A stretch of DNA of 64,000 nucleotides from assembly GCA_003439945.1 (NCBI GenBank), contig QVRM01001795.1, positions 1 to 64,000 of the forward strand. Direction: 5' to 3'. The notes under the pieces were generated by a model. That model made no database searches, was not told where the DNA came from, and saw only the letters and a program-made list of their open reading frames with translations. Positions 36,000-48,100 of this stretch are shown here, piece by piece; positions within the stretch are counted from its first letter, which is position 1; every line of letters starts with the position of its first letter. The stretch comes from Dermanyssus gallinae. Taxonomy: Eukaryota > Arthropoda > Arachnida > Mesostigmata > Dermanyssidae. The position numbers and the translations under genes were made by a program.

Positions 36000-36609
36000 C
36001 AACGAACAAACGTAATGCTCGCTTTTCCACGAAGTTTCTTCTGCAGATTTTCCCAACTCGCACAGAAACAACTGGTCAAAAGTTATAGAAATTAAGAAGT
36101 TAGAAATTCGCAGTGTCAATAATGGCTTCACGTCGCCCGCGGGTGCTTCCCCCGCCGAGCAAGATCTCTCTCTTCCCTGCACGTTTGCGCAGGTGCCACT
36201 GTTGAAGGCAGGACGTGGTAGGACAGCAGCAGAGACGGCGGAGGGTATCGTCAGCACAGCTGACTCGCGAAATTCGAAAGGCCGGTCCGTCGGCCTGACG
36301 GCCTTGTATTTCAGTTGTTTGATCTCATCATAGGCCAACTTCAGATCCAGTTGGCAGTGATGAAGGTCCCCACAAACGGAAGTTAGTTCTCGTTGTTGGG
36401 AAAGAACAATCAGCAATACGACGAAGTACATTGGCCTGCGACGAAGAAGAAGGGGGTTTTTGCTTGCAATTCCGACACACGAGCGACTGCAGCACTCCGG
36501 CGGAATTTCGGAAACATTTCACTTGACCCCCCGCACGACATCCGTGCGAGCAGAAACCGATTCCAATCCGAGCCGTTTCATTACAAAACACACATGCCGC
36601 AAAGTCCAT
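36000..36609 (-). pseudogene. CR1-like LINE ORF1 N-terminal fragment (zinc-finger protein)
   Basis: The minus strand opens with ATG at 36609: MDFAACVFCNETARIGIGFC, then CSHGCRAGGQVKC and LVCRNCKQK, a cluster of Cys pairs with a His. This resembles the PHD-like zinc finger known from ORF1 of some CR1-type LINEs. After a frameshift near 36,430 it continues with LDLKLAYDEIKQLKYK, which could form a short coiled coil, and then loses similarity to anything I know. The protein would be an RNA-binding accessory of the element. The family assignment is an inference from domain style. Confidence 0.5.
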
Positions 36610-36998
36610 GATGCGTCAAAAATGGTAGACGATTACGAAGACAGTGGAGAATAAACACAGTACACGCGCGAAAACCAGTCACAGAACCAGAGTTCAGCAC
36701 GAACTGCCTTTTAACTTGACACAAGTGAGAACCAAGTGAAATAGATCACGGTTGTACAACAGAAACACCGAAGTACGCCGTTGTACACGCAAAAAAACGA
36801 GCAAAGGGTCGAATCCAGAATGAACACGTCCGTTCCAAGTGCAGTGAAGTAGCTTATCTAGACTACAATAGAATAGAAAGCGCCTTAATTTGCCGAATAA
36901 AGGGTGGAAAAGGAGACTAGGTAGGCAATGACGCCCACGAAGCCGCCTTGTTGTGCGATTCTCTGGCTACACGCCAGGCAAACATATTATTGATTGTT

Positions 36999-39090
36999 TC
37001 AAGTCTTGCAATACATTTTGCTAAAAATATTATTTGACTTCTGCGGTTGTTCATTGTCGAAGAAACGGTCGATAAGATCAGCACTTGCGTATTGCGCTAG
37101 CGCACGCGTGTCGTTTTTCTTCAGTAAAATCGACAGAGACGGAAGTTTAACAGCATTCGGCTCGATATCACATCTTCTACAGAGCTTTTTTCGAAATCTT
37201 CTCTGAACACCTTCGATCATGGCTATGTGGTTGCACAGATGTGGGCTCCATACGGGTGAACAATATAAAAGTTTAGATAGCACAATTGCTTTATACAAAC
37301 AAATATACACATTTGGGTCCTTGATGATAAAACAACGAAACAGCATGTTCACAAGTATAGATGTTGACTTGACTAGTTCTCGTAGCAGAAAATGTAAGAT
37401 CCGTAGATATTAAAACACCGAGGTCGCGTGCAACATTAGCGGTGGGCAATATTGTCCCGTTAGGCTTGTACTCCAGATCGAAGAAGCCATGTTTCAAAAC
37501 GAGGCATTTTGAAACGGATAGCTCCATCCTATTCTCGATGCACCAGCGGCAGATGCCATCGACAGCAGACTGTAGCGCAGTGTGCGCTGAGGGAGAGTTT
37601 AAGGGAGCGTATATCTTTAGGTCGTCAGCGTACAATAGATATTTGACACTCGACGGAATGTATGATTTTAAATCTAAAACAAATACTGTGTACAGCAGAG
37701 GAGAGACGCAGCTCTCCTGTGGGACGCTGGATGAAGCCACTGGCTCACTAGGAGCTTCCCCGCATTTAACTCGGAACGATCGATTGTCCACAAAAGCAGC
37801 AAGCCATTTACGAGTCTGTAAGTGAACCTGGAGCGTTTTCATCTTGTCAATAAGAAGCCTATAATCAACCCTGTCAAAGGCACTCTGTTGGTCAAAACAT
37901 ATACAGTGAGAATATTTTTTCGCATTTATATACAAGACCCATTCGTTTGTTATTTCTAATGGTTGGGTGCATGTAGAACGACGAGGCACAGTTCCAAAAA
38001 GAATATTCACGGTCATATAGTTGGTTAAGTGTTTGACTAAAATCCTTTCAAAAATTGAGCAGGCAATGGAGCACTGAGCCACAGAGCGATAATTCTCAAT
38101 GCGTTTTTTGAGCCCCTTCTTATGTATCGGTGTGACGGTGCTCTGTTTAAAAATATCTGGAACTTCGGCGTCATTGTATGACCGATCAAAAATAAACTTA
38201 TGTGGCTCCGCTAAAAAGATAGCTAGCTTTAAAAAAATATAGGTGGAATGCCATGGCTGCATTTGGGTTTTAGAGATAAGAGCTGCATGTATATGTCATA
38301 TTCATTAAAATCCAAAAGAGAGTCACTGTAGTTCGTAGGAAAATAAGATGTCGACATGGGTGGGGCGGGGGTTACTAAAACCGGGTTGAACAAAGATGAG
38401 AAATGAGCTGCTAGTAGCTCAATCTTCTCCTCATCTGTCGATGCCGAGTGTGAGGTTGATTCGAGGGTTGGTGGGGTCTCGTTGCTTGTAAGGCGCGAGT
38501 TCGCGTAGCGGAAGCGGGACCGGCTATCCTTGACGCTTATGTTCATCTCGGTCAGGATGCGGAGGCGCTTTGTTGCTTTCATGAGTTTTCGATGATATGT
38601 AGAGGACGAAGCAGGGTTAGAGTGCGAGGAGATTGTTCGCTCGAGTCGGGCTACATATGAGCGCAGTTTTATGAGCTTCTTGTCGACCACAGGAGGGGTG
38701 AAGGCTTCGACCAGAAAGCGACAACACCGCGCGAACTTGTTGTGCATCTCGTTGGCATTATAGCAGTCTAAAAAAAACGCCCTCCAATCAATGAGGCTAA
38801 GGTGGTTGGCCATTAGCTCAATATTCATTTGTTGAAAGTTAAAATCACACAGCATTTTAATTGCTTCAGAGACGTCAATATTGAGACTGGATGAACAAGA
38901 TGAGCTTGTGATCAGAGCTGATAATTGGGTCGCGGATGTCGGTGCTGTCGATAGTGTCAGGATGAGTGGTCAGCAGAAGATCGAGAGTAGAGCCGGAGAG
39001 ATGCGTGGGGCCATTGACAAGTTGGATTAGGTTGTTCCCAACAATGCAGTTGTCGAAAACAGCTTCCATTGAATCAGTGGAGGTAGTCAA
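36999..39090 (-). pseudogene. CR1-like LINE ORF2 remnant (endonuclease C-terminus and reverse transcriptase)
   Basis: On the minus strand the order is as follows. The end of an AP-endonuclease domain (39090-38875) has THLSGSTLDLLLT and IISSDHKLILF. The linker (38855-38229) has FNEYDIYMQLLSLKPKCSHG. Reverse transcriptase (38262-37291) has FKQSTVTPIHKKG, a motif A region DQQSAFDRVDY, a degenerate PQESCVSPLLYTVF and an intact-looking LLYADDLKIYAP. The thumb (37352-36999) has KLLYCSPVWSPHLCNH and VQRRFRKKLCRRC. Frameshifts separate these blocks and the first two-thirds of the endonuclease is missing. It is a dead copy of a CR1/Jockey-group element. Confidence 0.85.
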
Positions 39091-39122
39091 ATTGACAGTA
39101 GAAATTAATTGCTATTTTATGT

Positions 39123-39436
39123 TTACCCTATTATTATCTCAGCGATTATATATATGGCAGTACGGCCCCACAGGTTTGCGATCACCTTGCATGAAGTAGC
39201 GGCGCCTTGCCCTGAGATTTGACAGCGCACGGTACCACCCACTATGTCAAGCACGTTTGTTGCCAGCCGAACAGAGATGTTGGAGTCACCGGCCAGAAGA
39301 ACGCACTTGACGGGTGGTGAGAAGAGGGTGGTCTGAGAGCCGACTTCAGAGCTATTGATGTCTGTCTGCATGAAGTTGATTTTTTGTGTGCAAGCGGGGA
39401 AACTACGTGCAGCAGTCGACAATCCGTAGTTTGTGG
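39123..39436 (-). pseudogene. possible LINE ORF1 esterase-like fragment
   Basis: The minus strand has PPVKCVLLAGDSNISVRLA, then VRCQISGQGAAT and KVIANL. A hydrophobic strand ending in GDSN suggests an SGNH-hydrolase-like fold, which is known from ORF1 of some CR1-type LINEs. It lies immediately upstream, on the same strand, of the LINE ORF2 remnant whose endonuclease N-terminus is missing, so an internal deletion may have joined the two. This is inferred from a short motif only. Confidence 0.35.
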
Positions 39437-39546
<110 letters not shown>

Positions 39547-39599
39547 GCTGTTGTGCTACTGTCAATCAGCGCGGCAGTTGGCAATTCGTTACTCTGGAT

Positions 39600-39632
39600 G
39601 TCTCTCTCTCTCTCACTCTCTCTCTCTGTCTA
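39600..39632. repeat. (CT)n microsatellite
   Basis: An imperfect CT run of about 33 bases lies just after the TAA array. Confidence 0.9.
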
Positions 39633-42317
39633 CCACCACCACCCCAGCAAACAGCAAACCGATGTAGGTTGCGCTTGATGTCATTGTTGCGGCTGATGCT
39701 GTCTCAAAAGCTCCTGTGGTCCTTCGTACGACATTCGATAAGTCGTTGGTCTGGTCGCCTATTGGTGTTGCTGCTGTTGCACGGGACACAGTTGCCGTGG
39801 TATTTGGTGCCAGCTCGGCTTGAGGGAAGGGGGAGAGGCCGGCGGTGTTTGATTGACTGTGGGCTGAGATAATACCCAATTTGGTAAAAAAAAATAGCTG
39901 AGCTTTTCAACGTAGTTGTTGATTGGTTTTAAAATCACTTTCGTCAGACCCTCAATGGCGGATTAAAAATAATTATGTTTTGAATGCTTTTCTGACGTTG
40001 TCACAATGCTTATTACCCGAAGCGGCCTGTTCACCCACGTAGACGCAGTTAAAAATGGTGGCCGCCGTCTTGTTGAGCGAAGCTCAACCGGTGTGCCAAA
40101 ATTAAAACTCATCTTTAAGGAGAAACGCAGCGTCTCAGGCAAAACAACCAATGTTGAAAAAATGTTAAAAACGTGCAGACTCGATCGTGATCACTCCCGG
40201 CGAGCAGAAAACTTTGTACATACAGGGGTTTCCAATGTGATTTCAAGAGCGATTTAGGGAATTGTAGAGCTCGTTTAAGCAAACATTGTCTCAGACTGGT
40301 TCGGAGTGATTTTAGAAGAGATTCGCAAACATTTAAGTTTTGTTTTTAGTTTGCATGCATAAATAACATGTGGTAATAATGGTGCAGGTCATTGATGCTT
40401 GCACTCAATCTGTTCTGTTATTTTGTAAGCAAGGTCCAGTTTATTTAACTACGCAGCACGGAAGAGTTCAGCCGTATCTTACTATAATAGAAAAGGGAAC
40501 GTGCTTTTAGGCTGGGTTAGACGCCGGAGACACTTTAAACGAATATTCGCCTTATTTTTAACTCGAAAGTAGCTAATAAGTGAGTGAGACATTCTGGCAA
40601 GTGGAAGATCTGTCGAGTAGCAATAGCGAGACCGCAAGGAAGTAAAATTGTTGTAGATTTTTTTGGCTTACAAATGTCCGTCTAGATGCTTGGCCATTAG
40701 AGAGGCGTATCTGACTTGTCATCTGAAACTTTGTAAAGTATCGAAGAACTCATTTGAGAGAAACGAAACAGCTGTTCATGCAACTTATATACAGCAGAAA
40801 TTCACTTGCTTGAATGCGCGCTCCTGATTGCATGGCATTGAATGCATTATGATCCGCGACAACTCATTGACCACACAGCAAGGTTGTCTACCACAAAGTC
40901 TGTTATGCCTGGCAATGCTGCTCGATTTCGGATACTTGTATTGAAATAACCAAACTAAGGTGGCTCTTGTAGACAGCCACGGGTGAATGAAAAGAGGTGC
41001 GTGAATTTCAGAAAGATGTCACTACACTATTGCTAAAGTAAAAAAAAATCTAATTCCTTTAATCGCTACATTGCCTGGCCCATACGAGTTCGTATAAGTG
41101 AGGAGTCGTTTTAATCCTGTTGTTATAATAGTTAGTGTCTGCATTAATTGTTGATAGTCTGTGTGAATTTTATAGGCCAGCATTTTGAATTCTTTATTTG
41201 TTTTTCTTCTATGAGTCACTTACGTTTGTCGATGGAGAATGGCTCATCTAATGGTTGCTCATCTGATAAATTTCACTTTTATCGTAAAATACAGACGAGT
41301 AAAGGACTGCTTCTATATAATGCACATTGCAAATGAAGGTCGTTTGCGTACTTCAAGCTGCACGTTTGTGAATTGCAATGGTCGCTGCAATTGCGAACAC
41401 GTAATCCCCGCGAGAAATGAAGCTCCGCTATTACCGAAATGGCGAAACATGCACTTAGCTAAGTGGCAAAGGCTCCTATGGCGAATCTTGCAACTTCGTG
41501 AAAACTCGATAAGGTCTGCTATTGCGTAGCGTTCAGCGTTTCTCTGCGCCAATTCAAAGTCATCCTCGCGGGTTCTTTAAAAAAGGCTGCCTTCAAATGA
41601 GGAGCGACCGATGAGCTTTTGTTTGGAGTTGGCCGACAGGAAATATTATTATTATTGTTAGGCCACAAAACCTGATGCCCACAAAGTGCTGGTAGTTTAG
41701 TGGTGGTAGTAAGCCTCTCCGTTTATGCGCTTCATGATGGCTGTTAGTCAACTCAATGTATGTCCCGAATATACAAAGCATCTTAGACAGCTAAGCTGTC
41801 TGCGTCCCAATGTATACGGCTGGTTATAGCCTGCATTTCTATCTAATGGCTTTCGTAGGGCCATGGTGGCTTGGACACCTGAAATAGGTGATCGCATGAC
41901 GTCCTCCGATTATTCATCTGCATTACCTCCGGTAAAATGAGGACTGAGTTTGCACATTTGTGCAGGTCAGCTTATTTCCATTGCTATTATTAGCATTGTT
42001 GCATATTTCATTTTGTGTATGTTTGTGCTTGTTGCACTCACTATCGGCTTAGTACATTCTAGTTGTAGTATTATATTGCGAGATTTGTTGATGTGTGAGA
42101 CGGGCGTCGTCGCTTTATTGTACGGCAGCCCCGTTCGACCACGACCACGACACGTGTCCCAGTGATGATACGTCAAAACTCAAGTGGTTTGGTTTGCCAT
42201 AGCGCTGTGTTGAACAGCAAGCGGAACGTGTTCGGCGATAAACTTAGCTACCTGCGCGTAGCCCAACTGAGGGAAATTAAATTTGTCTATGGGCGGTAGA
42301 AGCAAAAGCCTCTATGT
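39633..42317. other. anonymous intergenic DNA
   Basis: I recognise no gene or repeat family. Frames reach at most about 96 codons (41239-41529) and have no motif I know. Confidence 0.5.
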
Positions 42318-42411
42318 ATAATAATAATAATAGGCGCCATGAACTGACAGAAAGCGAACAGAGCAGGATAAACATGATTTAAACGTTCATACCTCAAAAT
42401 TGTATTAACTA

Positions 42412-42412
<1 letters not shown>
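42318..42412 (+). mobile_element. very short 3' end of the TAA-associated LINE, inside a TAA array
   Basis: A short TAA run (42,318-42,331) is followed directly by GGCGCCATGAACTGACAG, the last codons and stop of the element. The conserved 3' UTR block around CATACCTCAAAATTGT comes next, then a long TAA array. Only about 80 bases of the element are present. TAA on both sides is direct evidence for insertion within the repeat. Confidence 0.88.
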
Positions 42413-42539
<127 letters not shown>

Positions 42540-42796
42540 GCCCACCACGTAGCGAGTGCCAAGTCCGGCTGCAGGAGTTAAGCCGAGGATGCGATGTAGC
42601 GTATACGTTGTATTCGTGTCAGTGTCGACGAGAACGAAATGGGATAACGACCATGGACGTAACTGTGTGTTGTAACGAAAAGTGTTGTTACATGCTTGCA
42701 ACATGGCTGCTGCCTGTTATTACATCGTAATGTCATTATGTACATTGTTCTGGAATACAAATGCTAGGCGTTGGTTATTAACTATACATATATATA

Positions 42797-42824
42797 CAGG
42801 TAGTTCAATAAGTTCTTAGAATGA
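42797..42824 (+). repeat. mariner left terminal inverted repeat
   Basis: 28 bases with no mismatch to the right repeat. The outer end is CAGG, next to TA. Confidence 0.95.
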
Positions 42825-42965
42825 GCTTTTTAGAATTCGAATTTTGGCGCGCTTCCACCGCTATTAGGAACTGCAACTTTTCGACTGCCAGCAGTCAAAA
42901 TATTATGGTGATTGGCCGTTGCGATTTCGTTTGATCGCTTTTCCCGTGCAACGTATCGGCGTGAT

Positions 42966-44019
42966 TTTGAAAAATTGAGAAAAAAGAGTTTCGAGTGGTT
43001 ATCAAGCATTTTATTTCAAAGGTTGGAATGCGACCCAAGTGAAAACTGAGTTAGACGAGGTGTACGGTGACTCTGCGCCATGTTTTGCCACTGTTTCCAA
43101 CTGGATTAATGAGTTAAAAAGAGGTCGCAGGAGCACCGGGATGAACTACGTTCAAAACGCCCAAAAGCGGCAACTGATTAGGAAAACGTGGAAAAGGTGC
43201 GGAAAATCGTTGCCGCAGATAAGCGAGTGAACATTAGGGAGATAGCGGAGGCCTTGGGGATCAGTTTGGGTAGTGTGCATTTCATCCTGCACGAAAACTT
43301 AAAGATGAAAGAGCTCAGAGAAAAATGGCTGCCGCATTTGCTCAACCAAGGCCAAAAAAACGCGCCTGTTTTCGCTTCACAGCGAAATTTGGCCAAGATG
43401 TCGAACAATCCGTCGGATTTTTGGCGCAGATTCATGACCGTCGATGAAAGCTGGGTCCATCACTACACTCCCGAGACCCAAGAAGCATCTTGCCAATGGT
43501 GTGCACCTGATGAAGGACCTCCGAAGAGGGTGCGGACAACGGCATTGACCGGAAAGGTGATGGCTACAGTTTTTTAAGACCAACGTAGAATAATGCTGGT
43601 CGACTACCTTGAGAGCGGTAAAACGATCACAGGAGAATATTAGGCAAGACTGTTAGACTGCCTTTAGCAAGAACTCATCGTGAAACGGCCCGCTTTGCAG
43701 AAGAAGGTTGTCCTGTTTCACCAGGACAATGCTCCTGCACACAAGTCCCGGCAAGCATCGGCAAAACTGGCCTAACTGAGATTCGAACTTATTGAACAAC
43801 CTTCCTATTCTCCAGACCTGGCCCCCTCTGATTATTTCCTCTTCGGACATTTGAAGAATAGTCTTCGGTGGAAAGCGTTTTTCCAGCAATGAAGAGGTTA
43901 AGGCTGCTGTCAATGCCTATTTTCAGTCTAAAGACGCGGAATTCTACTTAAGAGGTATAAAAGCTCTGAAATCTTGGTGGGAAAAGTGTATTGAGCATCT
44001 CGGGGAGTATATCGAATAA
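42966..44019 (+). pseudogene. mariner transposase (D,D34D), inactivated
   Basis: Mariner transposases cut and paste the element through a three-Asp catalytic site. The N-terminal region reads KIEKKEFRVVIKHF, then GWNATQVKTELDEVYG, then FATVSNWINELKRGR. A frameshift leads to VEKVRKIVAADKRVNIREIAE and SLGSVHFILHENL. Catalytic segments are VDESWVHHYTPET (near 43,440), FHQDNAPAH (near 43,716-43,742) and YSPDLAPSDYFLF (near 43,803-43,845). The second and third Asp are separated by 34 positions, counting one nonsense codon, the mariner signature. The C-terminus reads WWEKCIEHLGEYIE and stops at 44017-44019. Frameshifts near 43,015 and 43,150-43,190, an in-frame TAA at 43574, and further stops near 43,640, 43,663 and 43,773 make it non-functional. 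Confidence 0.9.
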
Positions 44020-44057
44020 GATAAATTTAAAAACATGATTTGGAAAATTCTTGGTTT

Positions 44058-44085
44058 TCATTCTAAGAACTTATTGAACTACCTG
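44058..44085 (-). repeat. mariner right terminal inverted repeat
   Basis: An exact reverse complement of 42,797-42,824, with the outer end CCTG next to TA. Confidence 0.95.
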
Positions 44086-44122
44086 TATATTAGGTCATTC
44101 ATATCGTTATGTACTTATTGCG

Positions 44123-44201
44123 AGGTTTGCATAAAGGAACTGATTATACATAGTCAATATGTTACGTTAGCGCGTTTTCATGAAAAATCGTAAAATTTTT
44201 C
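44123..44201 (+). repeat. left arm of an inverted repeat flanking the BEL element
   Basis: The blocks AAGGAACTGATTATAC (44,134-44,149) and TGAAAAATCGTAAAATTTTT (44,181-44,200) appear as diverged reverse complements at 56,260-56,454, beyond the other end of the BEL element. The left arm lacks about 110 bases present in the right arm. The arms look like the pre-existing site into which the BEL element inserted. Confidence 0.7.
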
Positions 44202-44300
44202 CATTACGATTAAAAATGTACGTCTAAAAGATCACTCTCACGCAATATCAAAATTAATGTCTACCATTTTCGTACTAAGGCGATGGTGCTGCGTTACGTA

Positions 44301-44305
44301 GTTGT
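44301..44305. repeat. BEL target-site duplication, left copy (GTTGT)
   Basis: GTTGT abuts the left LTR and is repeated exactly at 56,225-56,229 after the right LTR. A 5-base duplication is usual for BEL/Pao integration. Confidence 0.88.
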
Positions 44306-45047
44306 TGTCACGCACCGCGCTCTTACTGTCAGGATGAGGGCTACACGGTTGGACGTACGGAGGTTTCGCTCACAAGAAAGAACGACACGATAACGTCGGG
44401 TAACACAGTAACCTCGGGAGCTTGGCGTGAGCGCGCGAAACTACCGGCTGTTCGGAGATGCCGCCGATTCGTTCTCTTCGATGTCTCTGGCTCGTCTCAA
44501 ATAGGTCATTATGTCGGCCCGTTATATACGCGCCGACTTGAAAGTGCATGCAGATGCGCTCTCCCGCCGTCGCTCCCGGGTGCTCTCATTTATTGATTTC
44601 TCAATACATTTTACATATTAAATAGTTTTGTGTCGTTTATGTATCTGTCATACTTAACATGCATACTTAGTAGTGTTTACTCTTATAGTTGTCTGTGTAT
44701 TACAATAATTACACGTGATTATCGATCTGTACTACTTAGCGTATGGGTTCGGCCGGCTGTCGATAGGTGGCGGTCTTGAATGTAATGTGCACGTCTTAGC
44801 GGTTACTGAATGTTCACTTACACATGATGATAGCTTCAAGAATGTTCCATTGCGCGCGTTAGCTGCACTTGAGTGTTCTATTACACGTGTTGATAGCTTC
44901 GAGACTGTTCTATTACGCTTGCTGGCGGCTTCCAGCATGTTCTTGCTCTCAACGTCTCTCTTGCACGGCCGCTCTGACACCCGCGCCAATAGAGGGTGAA
45001 GCGGGTGTTGCGCTAAGAAGAACACGACTCACATAGTGTTCGTCACA
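44306..45047 (-). repeat. BEL 3' LTR (left, intact)
   Basis: This 742-base LTR reads TGTCACGC to CGTCACA on the plus strand. It contains two imperfect tandem copies of a 63-base unit (about 44,808-44,935), and overlapping ~95-codon frames on both strands through this region are conserved in the other LTR only because the LTRs are duplicates. A purine-rich stretch (AGGGGAAG on the minus strand, 45,048-45,055) adjoins it and is the likely polypurine tract. Confidence 0.92.
44808..44935. repeat. 63-base imperfect tandem duplication inside the BEL LTR
   Basis: Two units each carry GTTCACTTACACATGATGA or GTTCTATTACACGTGTTGA, followed by TAGCTTCAAGAATGTTCCATT or TAGCTTCGAGACTGTTCTATT. The same pair is in the right LTR near 55,985-56,110, so the duplication predates this insertion. 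Confidence 0.75.
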
Positions 45048-45055
45048 CTTCCCCT
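45048..45055 (-). promoter_or_regulatory. candidate polypurine tract of the BEL element
   Basis: On the minus strand AGGGGAAG lies directly against the start of the 3' LTR, the position where plus-strand DNA synthesis is primed in LTR retrotransposons. It is assigned by position and composition only. Confidence 0.55.
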
Positions 45056-45182
45056 GGAAACGGTGGTGCAGTGTAGCCATCGTTTCGTGTCAAGTGCTGT
45101 GGTCGTTGAGGGTGGGGTGGAGCAACAATGTTCAAGTGTATATGTATTCATGTTATATTTTTTTATTCTTATTTATTATTTT

Positions 45183-48100
45183 TTAATCTACCTCTAGTTT
45201 ATAAAGTAACTGTATTGGTCGGCGTAATGTGAGGCCTGAGGCCATTCTGACGGTACAGGACCTTTGTCTGAGGTCCGTCCTCTCCCCCCCTGATAGAGAA
45301 ATGACGCGACAAAGAGGCCAAAAGGCTCTGGAGGGTGAGGGGTCTTTTAGTATGCACAAGTCGCCGACTTTCAAGGGTCTGCTGTCGTGAGTGCGTTTAC
45401 ATCATCTAAGCTGGATGATACTGAAGTTAACGGTCTTTGGTTCACCATGTTCTCAATGTCCGTTAAAAGTGTGGCTAGAGCTCTGAAGTTGGGAATATTC
45501 GTGCCGAGTACTTTACGAAGGGGTCGTTTCACCGATTGTACCATTCTTTCCCACCAGCCTCCGTGCCAGGGGGATCGCTCCGTGATAAATTTCCATTTTA
45601 TACCCGAAAGAGCTAATAATGATTGCGTTTGTTTATCTTTTATGTTTTTAAAGATAAATTGTATTTCATTTGCAGCTCTTTTAAATGTTGATGCGTTGTC
45701 AGAAAAAATATTTGAGACGGCGGTGTGTCTGTTTAGAAACTTGCGGAGTGCCAGTAGGAACTCTGCGCAAGACAGATCTGGGATCAACTCCAGATATATT
45801 GCTCTGGAAACTGCGCAGACAAACAATGTAATGTAGCTTTTTAATCTTATACCGTTATCGTCTCTAACGTATATAGGTCCTGCGAAGTCAATGCCCGTGT
45901 AAGTGAAAGGTGGCACTTGCTCTAAGCGGAAAGCTGGTAGAGGTGGGGTTTGCTCAGCTGCCGCCTTTGCTTTGAACTTCATGCATACTTTACAGTTGGA
46001 TAGAACTTTTTTAATTGCTCTGCGAGCATGTAGAATAAAGTATTTTGAACGTATGTGGTGAAGGGTGGCGGAAACGCCGCCTGAATGTATGCAATTATAT
46101 GCATGGATGTGATTGATCAATAATCTTACTAATGGGTTTTCGCCCGGGAGGAGCACGGGATACTTTTCCTCGTAGGATAATTCTTTGGATTTCTCTAGTC
46201 TTGATCTGCAGCAGACTAGGCCTGAATTGTCCGTAAATGGGTTGTACTGAAACAAGCGACTAGTTTTGGGTGTGCTTGCACGTCCAGTAAGCATTTCTGA
46301 ACTGAAATAAATACTTTGTATATTTTTCAACAGCGTCACTTCTGCTGAGCTGTATTCTTCTGAGCTGATGTGCTCGTTCCTTGTGTTGTTTCTGTCGTGT
46401 TTTCGATGATGGGGTAGCCATCTTCTAATGAATGCCACTGTGCGCACGGTTTTAGCCCAAGTGGAAAATCTATCCGCTTGCAGCATGCTCTCGTTTACTT
46501 TTCCTAAAGGGGTAGACGTTGCTAGGCAAGCGGAAGTTTTCCTGATTTCTATTTCTGTCTCTGGGTCAACCGGAATCTGGACGTTAAGGTCGTAGGAAGG
46601 GAACCCTGGGCATGATAGCCAGTTGGGGCCGGCAAGCCACAGGTCGGCCACAGAACTGAGGAGTTATCGCACCAAAAATAAATTGATTCGGTGGGTAAGC
46701 CAATGTAATCTTTTACTTTGGAAGTTATTCTTGCCGCGATTAATGCTCCTAATAATTCGAGCCTATGGATTGTCCAAATACCTTTAAGAGGGGCTACCCT
46801 GGCTTTGGACATCACAAAAGAGATTGCGGCTGAGCCGTCTTTGTAAATTTTTCGTAAATAAATTACGCAGCTGTAAGCTACCTTGCTTGCGTCGCAAAAC
46901 ACATGTAATTCTTCTTTATTTGGTTTTATGTCGCTTGGTAAACTAAACGGTCTGCTAATTTGTGGGGTGGGGTTTAACTGTAAACTTTAAACAAAGTCGT
47001 TATACGCTTTTAAGTTTGCGTCGGTCAGTACCGTGTCCCAAGCTACTCTTTTTTGCCATAGTCTCTGAAGAAGTATTTTCGAGCTTATGACAATGGGAGA
47101 GATTAAGCCGAGAGGATCGAATATTTGCGCTAGACCTTTTAAGAGGTTGCGTTTGGTGGCTTTGTTGTTGTTAAAGCAGGAAACTGCTTTTTCCGTAAAG
47201 ACGCCTAAATGGTCTGAGGTCTGATTCCAACGTATTCCCAAGAACTTGAAATTCTCGTCGGCAAAGGCAACTGTGGTGCCCTGTAGCGGAGCTGAATCTT
47301 TCATGAAGATTCCCAATGCATCTAAGTTGGTAGCCCACTTTTTTAAGGGAAAATGTCCCGCTAAGAATATTTCATTCATAAGTTGGAATTTGTTCTTAGC
47401 TTCATTTAACGACCAGGCCCCGGTGACAATATCATCCGTGTAGAAGTTGTCAATTATTTCTTTAATGAATTCGGAGTGCTCTGGGTGGGAGTTTATTTCT
47501 CCTTCGAGATGGTGCCTCAACCCTGCGCAATGTAGCCACGGACTACAAACTAGACCAAAATCTAGCACCGTCCCCCAGAATTCCCTCCAGGGTGCCTTTG
47601 GATCTTTCGATATACCAAGAGGCCAGAAAAATCTCAAAAAGGTTCTTTGCGCTGGGTTAATGTTGAACTGTAGGAAGGCTTTCTCTATATCAGGCACGAT
47701 CGCAATCGGATATTTACGAAAATGGAACAGTACCTTAAGTATGTCTGGTAAGAGATTAGGGCCTTGGAACAGGACATCATTGAGGGAAGCTTCGTCCTTC
47801 CTCCTAGCACTCGCGTCTTTTACTACTCTGATTTTTAATTCTGTTGGGAGATTGTCTGTAAGTTTTGTTACTGCTAGAACCGGAAGATAGTGTGATAATT
47901 CACCGTCTTTTTTGGGATGGGCGGGTTTTGCATAACCTTTTTCTACATATTTAGCGATTTCGTCGTCTATGGCTTTAAGTGTAACTTTGTTTCTGCTTAT
48001 TTTTGACAGGAGGTTTTTTAAGCGAGACTTGGCTATGTTTTCGTTATCTCCAAGTGCGCGCAGGTTTTCCTTAAATGGAAGACTAACGACGTAACGTCCG

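Larger units (their letters stand above)
42797..44085 (+). mobile_element. mariner transposon with perfect terminal inverted repeats
   Basis: The element is 1,289 bases long, a normal mariner size. The first 28 bases (42,797-42,824, beginning CAGGTAGTTCAATAAG) are an exact reverse complement of the last 28 (44,058-44,085). TA dinucleotides flank both ends (42,795-42,796 and 44,086-44,087), as expected for the TA target duplication of Tc1/mariner elements. The interior is a broken transposase gene on the plus strand. The ends are intact, so the copy could in principle be mobilised by a transposase supplied elsewhere. Confidence 0.95.

Noticed and set aside
44715..44999. Plus-strand ORF of 94 codons, nearly identical to one at 55892-56176, suggesting a small gene family
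   Set aside because: Both lie inside the two LTRs of one BEL element, so the similarity is LTR duplication. Minus-strand frames are equally open, and the frame is maintained by the 63-base tandem repeat.
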